Positions 1 to 11,737 of a stretch of DNA of 64,000 nucleotides are shown piece after piece. Source of the stretch: Antedon mediterranea (lineage: Eukaryota > Echinodermata > Crinoidea > Comatulida > Antedonidae); assembly GCF_964355755.1 (NCBI RefSeq), contig NC_092673.1:6515001-6579000 (forward strand). Reading direction: 5' to 3'. How positions within the stretch are numbered: position 1 is the first letter of the stretch; each line of letters starts with the position of its first letter. The position numbers were made by a program, and so were the translations under genes. The notes beneath the pieces were generated by a model. The model saw only the letters and a program-made list of their open reading frames with translations, searched no databases and was not told the origin of the DNA.

Positions 1-683
1 CTTTATTTGATAATAAATCATACATATGATACATACACTTCAAGAAAATGAAATAAAAAATAGGTGTTCCCCTGCATTCTGACGATATATATTAATTTTT
101 AAATTTAGCATATTTTCACCATTTTGTTAACTTATACGTGCGTAGCCAGTCACTTTTGACGTGCTCGTATAACGCAATTTCGTGTTGAAACCTGAATCAA
201 ATATGATGATATTATTAAAGAAAGATTGTAAAACAGAAATCAGGCAAAAAGAGTGCGCACTAACGTTTAACGCGCAGTGCGCGTGCAAAAATCTGCGCAC
301 TCATGGCAATTTTTTAAACGCTTAAAATTGCCTGAAACGTACTCTAATTTCATCGAAAATAAATTTTGACAATTTTGAACATTTTAAGCGCGCGTACGCA
401 AGCGTTATATGCGCTACGCACGTAATTTTATTGCCATATGATGAAATATGACCTGAAATTTATGAGTACCAAATTTTGTTTAATTGTGATTCATGCTTGT
501 GAAGATATGATTACAAACGTGATTTCGTAAAATCGCGCGTAGACCGCGTAATTTTTGATTATGCATCGTGAAAATATAACCACATCGATTCCTGGCCATG
601 AGGAATATACTCTGAAAACTTGACTTAGCTAGATTAAACTGATGCCAAGATAATGCACGGACAAAATAGTGCTAAGGAAAGAA

Positions 684-718
<35 letters not shown>

Positions 719-1329
719 AGATTTTGACAGAATCAAGAGGTTATATGCATATCATGCATATAACCTAATGATATTGATAATTAATAAAGAATGTTTTATA
801 GATGGAATTTAGTGGGTTGTGGATTGTCTCCTGACCCTCTCCAATACATTTAGCGTACAGTATGCAATTAATTTACTGTATAAAGGGTCTTTCGGGCAAT
901 GTTAAAATCAAATCTCCACGCTGTTATGCGCCAATCGCTCTCCGCGTGAAAACGAAACATTGACGTCCGATTTGATTTGCCAGCGTCAAATCTGAATCGT
1001 GCCGAAACAAGTGTGAAAGACCCTTAACTCATTATTGATGGTATACTTCATTTTAGTCGCGTGCATCGCAACTCTACAGCTCACTATGTCGGTCGGTTGG
1101 TTGGTCGGTCGGTAAAAATTAACTTGAGCACGCGACTGCAGCCATGTATATGGCCTTTTTTCAGGTGATCACATATATTATGTTTACAATTTAGTTTTTC
1201 TCTATGTAATTAATTAATAATAATTACAGGAAGTTATATTGTTCTGTAATATCCTCACAGATATGTACACTTTTAATGAACAAATTTGAACTTTATTGAA
1301 ATATAATTTACATAATTATTTTCTTGCAG
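1..1329. repeat. intron or upstream flank of the amine oxidase, dispersed GCGC-rich repeat
   Basis: No exon is recognisable here. About 140-560 is full of CpG-containing words such as GCGCGTACGCAAGCG and GTGCGCACT. About 1060-1136 carries a CGGTCGGTTGGTTGGTCGG run next to a CGCGAC word. The same kinds of word occur near 59003-59710, so this is probably a diverged copy of one dispersed repeat family. An AAAT microsatellite sits near 685-720. If the amine oxidase begins left of the window, this stretch is intron. Confidence 0.5.
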
Positions 1330-4300
1330 AGCCCAAAAAGATTTGATGTCGTTACTGAAAGAGTTTGAAATAGAGACATATCCACAGCCAAAGGGCAAAC
1401 GCATCACACAGCTTGGAGATGGAACTATCAAACCATACTCAGGTTCTATTCCGCCGTTACCTTGGTCGTCACTCATCGACCTGCATAGGTTTATGTCTAA
1501 GGTATGACAACTATCACTTCATTCTATATATATGCCTGTCTGTGTATGCCTGTCTGTGTATGCCTGTCTGTGTATGCCTGTCCGTGTATGCCTGTCCGTG
1601 TATGCCTGTCCGTGTATGCCTGTCCGTGTATGCCTGTCCGTGTATGCCTGTCCGTGTATGCCTGTCCGTGTATGCCTGTCCGTGTATGCCTGTCCGTGTA
1701 TGCCTGTCCGTGTATGCCTGTCCGTGTATGCCTGTCCGTGTATGCCTGTCCGTGTATGCCTGTCCGTGTATGCCTGTCCGTGTATGCCTGTCCGTGTATG
1801 CCTGTCCGTGTATGCCTGTCCGTGTATGCCTGTCCGTGTATGCCTGTCCGTGTATGCCTGTCCGTGTATGCCTGTCCGTGTATGCCTGTCCGTGTATGCC
1901 TGTCCGTGTATGCCTGTCCGTGTATGCCTGTCCGTGTATGCCTGTCCGTGTATGCCTGTCCGTGTATGCCTGTCCGTGTATGCCTGTCCGTGTATGCCTG
2001 TCCGTGTATGCCTGTCCGTGTATGCCTGTCCGTGTATGCCTGTCTATATATGCCTGTCTATGCCACAAAAACCAGTTTTATTTTTCTGCTGCATTGTGCT
2101 CACCGAAAAAATGGTAATCTTTCATTCAAAATACTTGACACTTTTAAGTGGCCAAATTTTTTTCTTGCATTTTCCATATGCAATTTTGATAAAAAGCGTG
2201 TACAATTTTAATAAAAACTGTGTCAATGAATAGATGAACTTCCAGATCTTTCTGGGTCTCTCAGACTATCAAGTCTCCCAATATTTTGAGTCATCCTTCT
2301 GTCTGCCTGTGGCTAAAGGCAAATTTTTCCGTTTTTTTGAGTGGCCCAAAATTTGTTTTTATATCTGGTTTTCCGAATGCAATTTGAATAGTAATTTACA
2401 GTGTTAATGAATTGATAAACTTCCAGATCTTTCAGGGTTTCTATGACCACCCAAGTCTCCCAATATTTGGAGTTAATATCCTTCTGACATAAAGGTCAGT
2501 TTTTCCATTTTTCTTTAAATATGGAGACAAGGAATTTGTATGATTTATTTGTCAGGAATTTGTATGATTTATTTCTTTTTTCTTTTTCTATAAAAATCTT
2601 ATTATTATTATTATTATTATTATAAATCTCCTGATAATTACATTAGTTTGGGTTCTACTAGTTTCCTAGTTTGAAAAATGCATTTTGCAAACTCAATTTT
2701 CTTTCAACAGATAATGGCTATTAAATGCAACTTTTTTTTTTAGCTTGAGGGTTCTGCCAAGAAGATGAATCTGACCAATCCCAGTGAGAGTACTAAGGCT
2801 GATGAACTTGACAAGACAAGTGTGGATGAATTCAAACTAAAAACACTTTGGACACAAGGTAATACAACACTGTATAATACATTTTAAATACACTATATGA
2901 CCCCTCTTTTGGGACACCCTATTCAGGGGACACCCCTATTATGGTTAAAAGGGGTTGTACTCTTTTGTCTTTAATTTTAAACATTATAATTGCCCAGCTA
3001 CTGACATTATAAACTGCCTAAAATTATATGGTAGGCCTTAAAACAATGGAAATAAAAATCCAAGCATTTAAACCAGGAGTGCTATACCAATACAGTAAAT
3101 CTGTCCTTCTACCAGTATTTCTCTTTTTACAACATAGCTGCAAAGGATATGGCTGATACGCTTGCTGGATCCGTTCTACGTGTTGACCCTAAGAATATTT
3201 CTGTGTTATACTATGAGTATATACTGGGTTCCACTGGTGGATGGGATGGATTATTAGGTTCTTCTAAAGATGGTCTTCACAGAATTAAGGTAACTATGTT
3301 CAGATCAGTTTCTGTAAATTACACACTTGCATATAACGCAAGCTTCTGTTTGGATATACAGCACGATAAATTGGTATTAACCCACCCCGAGATAGATATC
3401 AGCTCAATATTGAGTATAAGTTGACATTTGGGTAAAGACCTCATATGCTATAACATGGACAGGGGCTGAATTTGGTGTAAAAAAAATGATTAATGAGGCA
3501 TACTTGCTACATTACTATGTGTATAAAAACTTCACAATGAATAGAAATGTTTCTGTAAATAAATGATTTTGATTATGTTTAGGGTGGTGCAGAGAAAATA
3601 GTAAATGCTCTTGTAGAGGCTATAGGAAAGAAAAACATAAAATTCAACTCAAAGGTCACGTCTATAAAGCATACAAACGAAGGAGGAGATGGACTTGTTA
3701 GCGTAGAGGTATCGTCTGGTGAAACATACACTGCCAAGAAAGTGATAGTTACCGAAGGAAGGGGTAGGTGATGGGTGTGTGTATCTTTCAAAAGATGAAT
3801 TTTTAGAGGGTAAATCATTCAATCTTTCATTCGGAATCTCTTGTCCATAGAAAGTAAAAATTACATATAAATGAAATAAAATAAACAAGACTAATTACTA
3901 CTACTCATCTCAGGATGACATTTCACCTGGAGATAATAAAATGTCAGTTAACCCTGTCTGTTGGTCCTTTTTAGTGAACAAAGTTTACTGTAAACTTGTG
4001 TTCTATCCAGGGTAACTGTCATGGAGTGTGGAAGTAACTTTGCTCAAATAAATGAAAATTAATAAATAATATCAACCCAAATTATCATTCATAAATGTAG
4101 ATGCTACCTACAATCCCTCAGCCCAAATAGTTTGTAACCATGACAATTTCATCCATCAAAATGCTACATAATTTTGTTCTATTTCTTTGTATTTTAAAAA
4201 TAGTGTTGGATTTTTATTTAAAGGGTTATTTTTTTGAAATTCTAAAAAAATAAGTATTTAATCGTCCAATAAGATCTACAAAGCTATTTATTATTGGTTT

Positions 4301-6572
4301 CTTTTATTTTGATTGTATCTTTTATAGACGAAATAGAATTTGTACCGTCAGCGCCAGTATTTCCTCCGTTATTACCCATCGCAAACACAATTTCCTTTGT
4401 GATCACATTTGCAAAGGTATTGTATGTTATATATTTTTACTATTTTTATAAAGATAACTAATATTATTATTATAAACATCTCTATATACTGTAAAAACTT
4501 TCAATGTTTATATTTTTTTTCAGGCATTTTGGAGAGATAAAGGATATTCTGGAGAGGTACTTAGTATTGCAGGAACCATGCAACATCTTACTGGAGAGGG
4601 AGAGTGGAGTGCCACAGCGATATTTGATGCTACATCATCTGATGGCAATCCAGCATTAAGTGGAGTGCTCAATCCAGGTCCAATGGGAGACAAAACTGTA
4701 AGAATAATTATAAAGAAGTGATAGAGATTTTATGGCAAAGTGTCTTTAAATGGCAAAGTGTCTTTAAATGGCAAAGTGCCCTCAAATGGCAAAGTGCCCT
4801 CAAATGGCAAAGTGCCCTCAAATGGCAAAGTGCCCTCAAATGGCAAAGTGCCCTCAAATGGCAAAGTGCCCTCAAAATGACATAGTGCTCTCAATTGGCA
4901 GAGTGCCCTCATACGACAAAGTTCCGTAAAATGGCAAAGTGCCATCAAATGGTAAAGTGTCCTTATGGCAAAGTGTTCTCAAATGGTGAAATTCCCTCAA
5001 ATGCCAATGTGGACTCAATTGGTTAAAATGCCTTCAAATGGCAAATAGCAGATTTGTAAAGTGTTATGCTACAGTAGGTGAAATGTTCTTTTGATGACAT
5101 TTTAAAGGAAATCTTGGAGAGTAATTCCATGTTGAAATTTGTACTTGATGGTGTTTATTTTATTCCTTGGAGAACTGTATGTGGCTTTCTTTCTTATTAA
5201 ACATTTAGTGGAAGAGAGTTTGTATTTGTTTTACAGTCTGAAGACCGAAAATCGGAGGTTTTGAAATTGTTGGCGAAATACTTCCCTATGGAAAATGTTG
5301 ATGTTCTGGATTATGCTGATCATGTAAGGAAGTAACGATTTGTAATTGTCTGAATGTGAGCTAATATTATCTTAAATGTTGACGCAGAAAAGAGCATTTA
5401 TAGACGGCACACACTACAGGTTGCTTTTCAAAGTAGATCAGTCAACTACCTCATGTCAACTACCTCATGTTACAAAAAGCTGAATGTTCAATAGTGCTGT
5501 TCATCGTTCATTAGTGTAAAATAATGAACAGAACATGATGCATAATCAACCAATCAAATGGCAAGGATACACTTAGGCGTATTATAATATGAATGTTTAT
5601 TTTTATTAGTTTTGTTAGTGCCAGTATTCAATTTATATGTCATTGTTTTTTAGGCTTGGGGTGGACCATGGAAGTATGGAGACAAACTGCTAACTGCATC
5701 TTCATTGGATGATAGAAGAAAACCCTTCCACAGGTAATGTATCATTCATATACACACTAGGCTTAATTTTCACTGCACTCATCAAAAATAATCTTCACAA
5801 TTAATAAAACAGTAGTCATTGCATTACATTGACCTGTTAATAGTCAATATCTGCACATACAAACAAAACTCACTCATGCACGCACAAGTTTATCATGTGA
5901 ACATCCTGGTAATTTTTCATGACTGGAAAACATGCAGGTCGCATCGCAAGTTTCCCCGAGTTGGTCTTGCCAAGCATGTAGCCAGGATTTTTACAGGAGG
6001 GTTAATTTTTTTCACAAAAGAGCAAAATCATCTGCTGTTCGTCTCTAGTTTGAAAAAGGAACTTCACTCCAACCCCACCCACCCTCCCCCTTCCAATTGC
6101 TTGGTCATTTGATTTAATTAAAGGTCAAAGGGTCAATCTATCAAGTAGATGCATCCAAGGTGATTTCTATCCACTTTTTGTTGGGCTGTTAAGCATTCAA
6201 ATTGCCACTCCTTTAGCCATCCTTTTGTCTGGACTGAAATGTGCCAGAACATGAGGAATGCCTTGAACCTGTGCCGATATGGCTATGGTTTGTGTCTTAA
6301 ACTGCTTAGCCACTCAACTCAATACAACGCCTCCAAATATTTGCTTTTCACTGCTTTGGTCTCGATGTCTGTGATTACCACCTATCTAATAAGACAGAAA
6401 ATATTTTACTATTAGTAATCCATGTGCCCAAAGACAGCTGTGAGATTTCTGTTCATTTTCTTTTAGTGTTCACTGGGCTGATAGACATACAGCAATGGAA
6501 TGGTACAATACTATAGGGGGCGCTGTTCAGGTTGGATATCGGGCAGCAAACGAAGTGCTTGATTGTATGTAA
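1330..6572 (+). CDS. flavin-containing amine oxidase (monoamine oxidase-like), 3' nine exons, N-terminus outside window
   Basis: Nine exons join in frame: 1330-1501, 2744-2858, 3138-3289, 3583-3763, 4328-4416, 4524-4697, 5237-5323, 5654-5733 and 6467-6572 (stop TAA). All introns are GT-AG and phases agree, giving about 385 codons. The product should oxidise an amine using FAD. Visible landmarks are a substrate-domain stretch (GSIPPLPW), the AFWRDKGYSGE segment typical of the family after the second FAD-domain strand, and the C-terminal FAD-binding tail ending IGGAVQVGYRAANEVL. Family members are about 450-530 residues, so the N-terminal dinucleotide-binding glycine motif is missing and must lie upstream. 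Oddities: the tail reads HWADRHTAMEW where most members have a G-T-E-T-A type sequence, and there is no cysteine at the covalent-flavin position of vertebrate MAO (WGGPWKYG instead of SGGC). FAD is therefore probably held non-covalently. Splice sites were assigned by eye. The substrate is unknown, and a polyamine or other L-amino oxidase is possible. Confidence 0.85.
1531..2064. repeat. 14-bp minisatellite, about 38 copies, intronic
   Basis: Head-to-tail copies of TGCCTGTCCGTGTA; the first few units have T instead of the second C of GTCC. It lies in the intron after the exon ending at 1501. Because 14 is not a multiple of three and the unit contains no stop in these frames, all three forward frames and one reverse frame stay open. 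This creates spurious long reading frames. Confidence 0.95.
2500..2625 (+). mobile_element. LINE 3' tail relic ending in an ATT microsatellite
   Basis: The words ATTTGTATGATTTATTT and TATAAAAATCTTATTATT, followed by an ATT run, match the tail near 52862-52942. Two copies of the same tail in one window indicate a dispersed LINE-type 3' end. It lies in the amine oxidase intron. Confidence 0.55.
4731..4985. repeat. 18-bp minisatellite in amine oxidase intron
   Basis: Units of AAATGGCAAAGTGCCCTC, about 14 copies, degenerate at both ends. The array lies just after the exon ending at 4697. Confidence 0.9.
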
Positions 6573-7139
6573 ATACAATTTGAAATATTGTGGCACTGTA
6601 GTTGAGCATTTAAAAATCCTTCGTTATACCAATCCCAGTGTCATTGGTTCTAATCTTTGTTTTACCACAGCGGCTTTAATAATTATGCTAAATTAATTAA
6701 AGTTTTTTAATTTTTATACCAAAACTAGATAACGCTAAATTTTAAATAAATAATATTTTTCTATAATGATTAGAAAGCTAAGTTATCTAATAATATTCAA
6801 ACTAATTAATTTTTGTTATTATAGTACTGTATACTATTGTTTGTATACTATATTTTTTGTATTGGTAATAAATATATACAATATTTGGATGCTTTCACAT
6901 CTCACCATTTGGTACCCTGAAAAAAATATCATGGAAAATGGTTTCAGTGGCAAAGTTCAGGCCAAATTCATACGATTCGAATTGGCTTCCGAATTCGGTG
7001 CGATGGATCAAGAAGCCATTTGGTTGCTGAAATCGTACTATTGCAATCACATATGAGTATGAATGATCTCGATTAACAACGAATAACCAAATTCGTGCTG
7101 GATGTGAAAGTTCACTCAATGCTCGGAATATTTTCCTCA

Positions 7140-7270
7140 GGGCGCCAGATCGAATCTGGGCGCCAGATCGAATCTGGGCGCCAGATCGAATCTGGGCGCC
7201 AGATCGAATCTGGGCGCCAGATCGAATCTGGGCGCCAGATCGAATTTAGGCGCCAGATCGAATCTAGGCG
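7140..7270. repeat. 18-bp GC-rich minisatellite, about 7 copies
   Basis: Units of GGGCGCCAGATCGAATCT with two diverged units at the right end. It is unusually GC-rich for its surroundings. The short open frame across it is a repeat artefact. Confidence 0.9.
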
Positions 7271-7505
7271 CGATGTGAAAGCAGCTTTATATATATCTTA
7301 AATGGAGATCTCAAATGACTTCTAATCGAAACAGCATTAAGTAGTGTATACAAATGAAATAGAATTAATATCTAGATATATAAATAATATTATGTGTGTG
7401 CTATCATAACTGAAGCTTATAGGCTTAATAGGGCATTATTCACACCATGGTGTATTCATATAAATGTACTACAGTTAACTCTTACAATACCCTTGTGCTA
7501 ATCTA

Positions 7506-7635
7506 AAGCTCAGTCTACACTCTACCAAACTTTATGTGACAAAAAATGTGTTGATGTCATATCACTACCATATTTGTGCATCTCACTCCCATATATGGGC
7601 ACATCTCACTTTGCTTTGTCAGACTAGTAAATATG
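7506..7635. mobile_element. decayed copy of a short inverted-repeat element (CTCTGTCTACACT family)
   Basis: The left end AGCTCAGTCTACACTCTA and internal text (TGATGTCATATCACTACCA, ATATGGGCACATCTCAC) match copies at 31463 and 37246. The right terminal repeat is degraded. Confidence 0.5.
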
Positions 7636-9372
7636 TCTAGTTTAATGAAAAGTCTGGTATTCTGAATGTGTTTTTAATGGTAAAAATGTATTTCAGACCT
7701 TTTATACCTTTTATATGGTTTTTGGAGAGTTTCCAAATTTCAGAGAGTCTGGTATATTGAGAGAGTTGACTATTAAAAAATAAAATTATATAAATATAAA
7801 CAAAATTAATATTTTAATTATGTAGGCTTCTATGTGGTTGTAAATCGACAACTTTTATGGGTGCCCCTTTAGACCAAAAACCAAAATCATATTTATTTTC
7901 TAATTATGAAGAACACGTCCTTTTAATCCATTCATTTAGGAAAAAATGACCAATTATTTTTCCTGATTTTAAAAATGCCTTGAAAGTGTACAAATTACTA
8001 ATAAATTATCATGATTTTATACTATTTTTCAATTAGAATAGAATAGAAAAAAGAAATTCTTGAATGCAACTGTGTAATAATGAACAGCCTTTATATAGAA
8101 GTCTTTCAGAAAATCCCAAGTATGGTAATAAAACAGCCGATTCTCAGTATTGTATCTATTTCTGAAGTATCATAGGAATATTTGGTAATACAACATCACA
8201 TGTGTTTCACATGTACCTAGTAGCCCTAGTAACCTAACCCTTAACTCCTTACATGATACAGGCATCACATGTGATATAAATGAGATGCTGTATAGTATGT
8301 TGAGATACAGCACGAGGAATCGGGTGAATAAAACTACTAAAATATAAACTTGTCCAAAATAGAATATTCATTAGTACCCTGTAAATTCTAATAATACATT
8401 TCATATTTCTTTGTGTGCCTGTTTTAATATCAATTGTACACATTAAGACACTATTGTGAAATTTATTTTTATATTATTTCTATTTTATCCTTTCATTGAA
8501 ACACAAAAATTTAAGTATTTAATTGGGAGACACAGAGGCGATAATAAGGCGATTGATAACTTTCTCAAAGACTCCAGGCAAATAAATAAAATGAAAAGTC
8601 ATAATTTAAATTTAGATTAAACTATGCAAAATTTAGTACTGAACTGTGTACTACAATTATTAAATAATAATTATTATTCAATAATAATTATTATTGATTT
8701 TATTGATTCATAAATTAAAACAATTGGTTACATTTTAATAAAACATTATTTAAACGAATCAGAACCTTACTGGGGCTTCCTAACTACAAATTTAAAATTC
8801 CTTTGGAGCACTTATTCTTAATTTCGCAATAGTGTCTCAATGTGTGTTTACAATAAAAGCCTTTTAAAAAATATTAATATTCACTCAATATTAATAAATA
8901 AATAGAATCTTTATGAAATATTCGTTGGAAACCAGATGAATGTATTTGTTGAACATATGCTTATTAAACAAAATAAATAAATAATTGAACAAAATCGATT
9001 TACTATACTGTGTCAATATTCAACAACGTTAAATAATTATTAAAGGTTTGAATAACCAAATCAAAATGTTTTACATTTCAAAATGCTGTACTGCATATAA
9101 TACAGTGTCCTTTACTTGAGGAAATTCATTAAAAAGATATATAGGCCTAGATGCATTACAGCTTTTATCGCCCCTCCTTTTCCAAATTCTCAACAGGAAA
9201 TATATAACACACCGTTTACTGGGAATCAATATCGATACAATGTATCGCATTCCTCCAAGATAGGACTATACAAGAAATATTTTTTTTTACAAAAATGTCC
9301 GCTCGACTTTTTGACGTAACAGTTTTAATGAAATTAAATAATGATTTGTATTGATATAATAATAAATAATAA

Positions 9373-9402
9373 TACAATGTGTATAGCGCTATACACATTG
9401 TA
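9373..9402. repeat. perfect 30-bp palindrome
   Basis: The arm TACAATGTGTATAGC is followed directly by its exact reverse complement. It sits at the start of a probable dispersed repeat. No function can be assigned. Confidence 0.85.
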
Positions 9403-9837
9403 ATGCTTAGGAAACAAGTAAGTTTTAAGACCTTTCTTAAATAAATCTATTGATTTTAGTGGCAGAGGGTTCCATAAACTTGCTCCAAATTTGGAGAAAG
9501 CAATGTCCCCTGAGACGAAATAATGATTTACTATAAATTAAGTTTATTTAAAAATCAGTAATAAATATTTTGTATAACGTAACTATTTGAAATTAACAAA
9601 GTCCTAAAAGAATTAAACTAAACTATAGTACTGTACATATTCCGGGATAGAGGCGTTACTCCTTAGATATGAGATACTTTCTTCAGAGAACTGTTGAAAA
9701 AAGCATGATACATTCGTAGGTTTGTTCTTTCCAGTCTCGTGAACGTGGGTTTACACACAAGGCTTTTTATTGGATTATTCTTTTCAGTATGCGATAAAGT
9801 GTAGGAGAATTCGTTGCCGAGTCGATTCTTAAATCTT

Positions 9838-11132
9838 GATTCACACTTGGACGCAACGCAAGGACGTAAAGCGCACCGTATCCCATTAAGCTTGGTTCCC
9901 ACTAGAACGTAACGCAAGGACGTAAACGCAACGCAAGCGTTTTAACCAATGACAAGCGAAGTTATAGACAGTTAGCAATCACAAGCGAATAAGCCATCGC
10001 TTGTGATTGGACAATTCACTTGCGTTGCGTTACGTCCTTGTGTTGCGTCGCTAGTGGGAACCACGCTTTAGGGCGCATGGTGTAACGAAATTTAACCAAT
10101 CATATGGATAGATTACCCGAACTGCCGCCCTCGCTTAAGTTGCGTCCAAGTGAGAACTTAAGCTTGGTTCCCACTAGGATGCAACGCAAGGACGTAAACG
10201 CAACGCAAGCGTGTTGACCAATAACAAGCAACAGTTCAAATAATCCATCGCATGCGATTGGTCAAATCACTTACGTTGCGTTACGTCTTTGCGTTGCGTC
10301 TCTAGTGGGAACCACGCTTTAAGACTTTTCCTCACTACTAGGATTTAAGCGCAACGCAATCGAATTGACAATGGTAAACCTTGGTTTCCACTAGGACTCA
10401 ACGTAAGGACGTAGACGCAACACAATCGAGTTGACTTATGTCAAGTGACAGTTCAAATAATCCATCGCTTGTGATTGGTCAAATCCCTTACGTTGCGTTG
10501 TAGTGGAAACTAAGCAATAGAGACGGTTTCAATAATCTATAACTTGTGATTGGTCAAACCCCTACGTTGCGTCTACGTCATTACGTTGCGTCCTAGTGGG
10601 AACTATGCATTAAGCTTGGTTCCCACTAGCGACGCAACGCAAGGACGTAACGCAACGCAAGTAAATTGACCAATCACAAGCGATGGCTTATTCGCTTGAG
10701 ATTGGTAAAGCGTGGTTCCCACTAGCGACGCAACGCAAGGACGTAACGCAACGCAAGTGAATTGACCAATCACAAGCGATGGCTTATTCGCTTGTGATTA
10801 CTAACTGTCTATAACTTCGCTTGTCATTGGTCAAAACGCTTGCGTTGCGTTTACGTCCTTGCGTTACGTTCTAGTGGGAACCAAGCTTTACTGTCTATAA
10901 ATTCGCTTGTCATTGGTTAAAACCCTTGCGTTGCGTTTACGTCCTTGCGTTACGTTCTAGTGGGAACCAAGCGTTAGAGACGGTTTCAATAATCTATGGC
11001 TTGTGATTGGTCAAATCCCTCACGGTGCGTCTTACGTCCTCAAGCGTGGTTCCCACTAGCGACGCAACACAAGGTTGATTGGTCAAATTACTTGCGTTGC
11101 GCTTACGTCCTTGCGTTTCGTCCTAGTGGGAA
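9838..11132. mobile_element. nest of palindromic MITE-like elements with TTA target duplications
   Basis: Repeated ends AGCTTGGTTCCCACTAG and CTAGTGGGAACCACGCT bound units that are largely self-complementary. Inside are ACGCAACGCAAGGACGTAA blocks and a CGCTTGTGATTGG core. Copy A is 9889-10067 and copy B is 10161-10318; each is flanked by TTA on both sides (9886-9888 and 10068-10070; 10158-10160 and 10319-10321). A larger nested copy is 10613-10887, also flanked by TTA. Copy A has itself inserted into an older unit whose ends ACTTGGACGCAAC and GTTGCGTCCAAGT are at about 9845 and 10137. TTA duplications suggest PIF/Harbinger-type mobilisation; this is inference. No transposase is encoded. Confidence 0.8.
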
Positions 11133-11737
11133 TAATCTTTTATTTACTTTTTTTTTGTAAATCTCAGTTATCCACAGCACTATTGTTTTTTTTTAGATTT
11201 GCCTCAAAATTATTACAATGATATTAGCTTATTATTTGTTTATTAGACCTATATATAGGTTATTATTGTGAGGAAACCGTATGTATTTATGTTTATTTAT
11301 TCTTACACACTGTAGAGAAAGACGTATGATTCATACTTCTAACCTCGGGCCGTATAATTTTGTTATTATACTAATAATACTGTGGTTTATATTGTTGTAA
11401 ATTCAACTATCACAAACTCCATTATTGTTTCACACATCAGCTGTTCTGTTTCCCTTTAATTATAATCCCTGTTCTGTGAGTAAATAACTTCCTCGTTGTT
11501 GGATTATTATTAATGCATCGATCGTCAAATTGTGCTGGTATTACGTACATCATTATCTACTCTGTCCCATCCCAAAGTTGTAAACATCAGTGCCTGGACA
11601 ATATTGATTATTATAACTAACTACGACGTGGAAGCAACATCAATTAAACACTGCTTTAACTCTCATCATTAAACGTTTATACATTGAGATACAACAGCTT
11701 TAGGCCCTGTCTCTTGATATAATAATTACTGTATATC
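11133..11737 (+). promoter_or_regulatory. upstream region and probable 5' UTR of endophilin-B isoform a
   Basis: No repeat or gene is recognised in these 600 bases directly upstream of the first ATG. The 5' UTR and promoter for the first alternative exon should lie here. No TATA box at a convincing spacing was identified. Confidence 0.3.

Larger units (their letters stand above)
6573..9837. other. intergenic region between amine oxidase and endophilin-B
   Basis: AT-rich sequence with no recognisable gene. AATAAA-like words near 6740 could serve as the amine oxidase polyadenylation signal. The region contains the 18-bp minisatellite at 7140, a decayed short inverted-repeat element near 7506, and a 30-bp perfect palindrome at 9373. 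Text near 9430-9520 looks like a dispersed repeat of unknown class. Confidence 0.6.

Noticed and set aside
1413-2233. Four long open frames over 1.4-2.2 kb on both strands
   Set aside because: They are translations of the 14-bp minisatellite in different frames.
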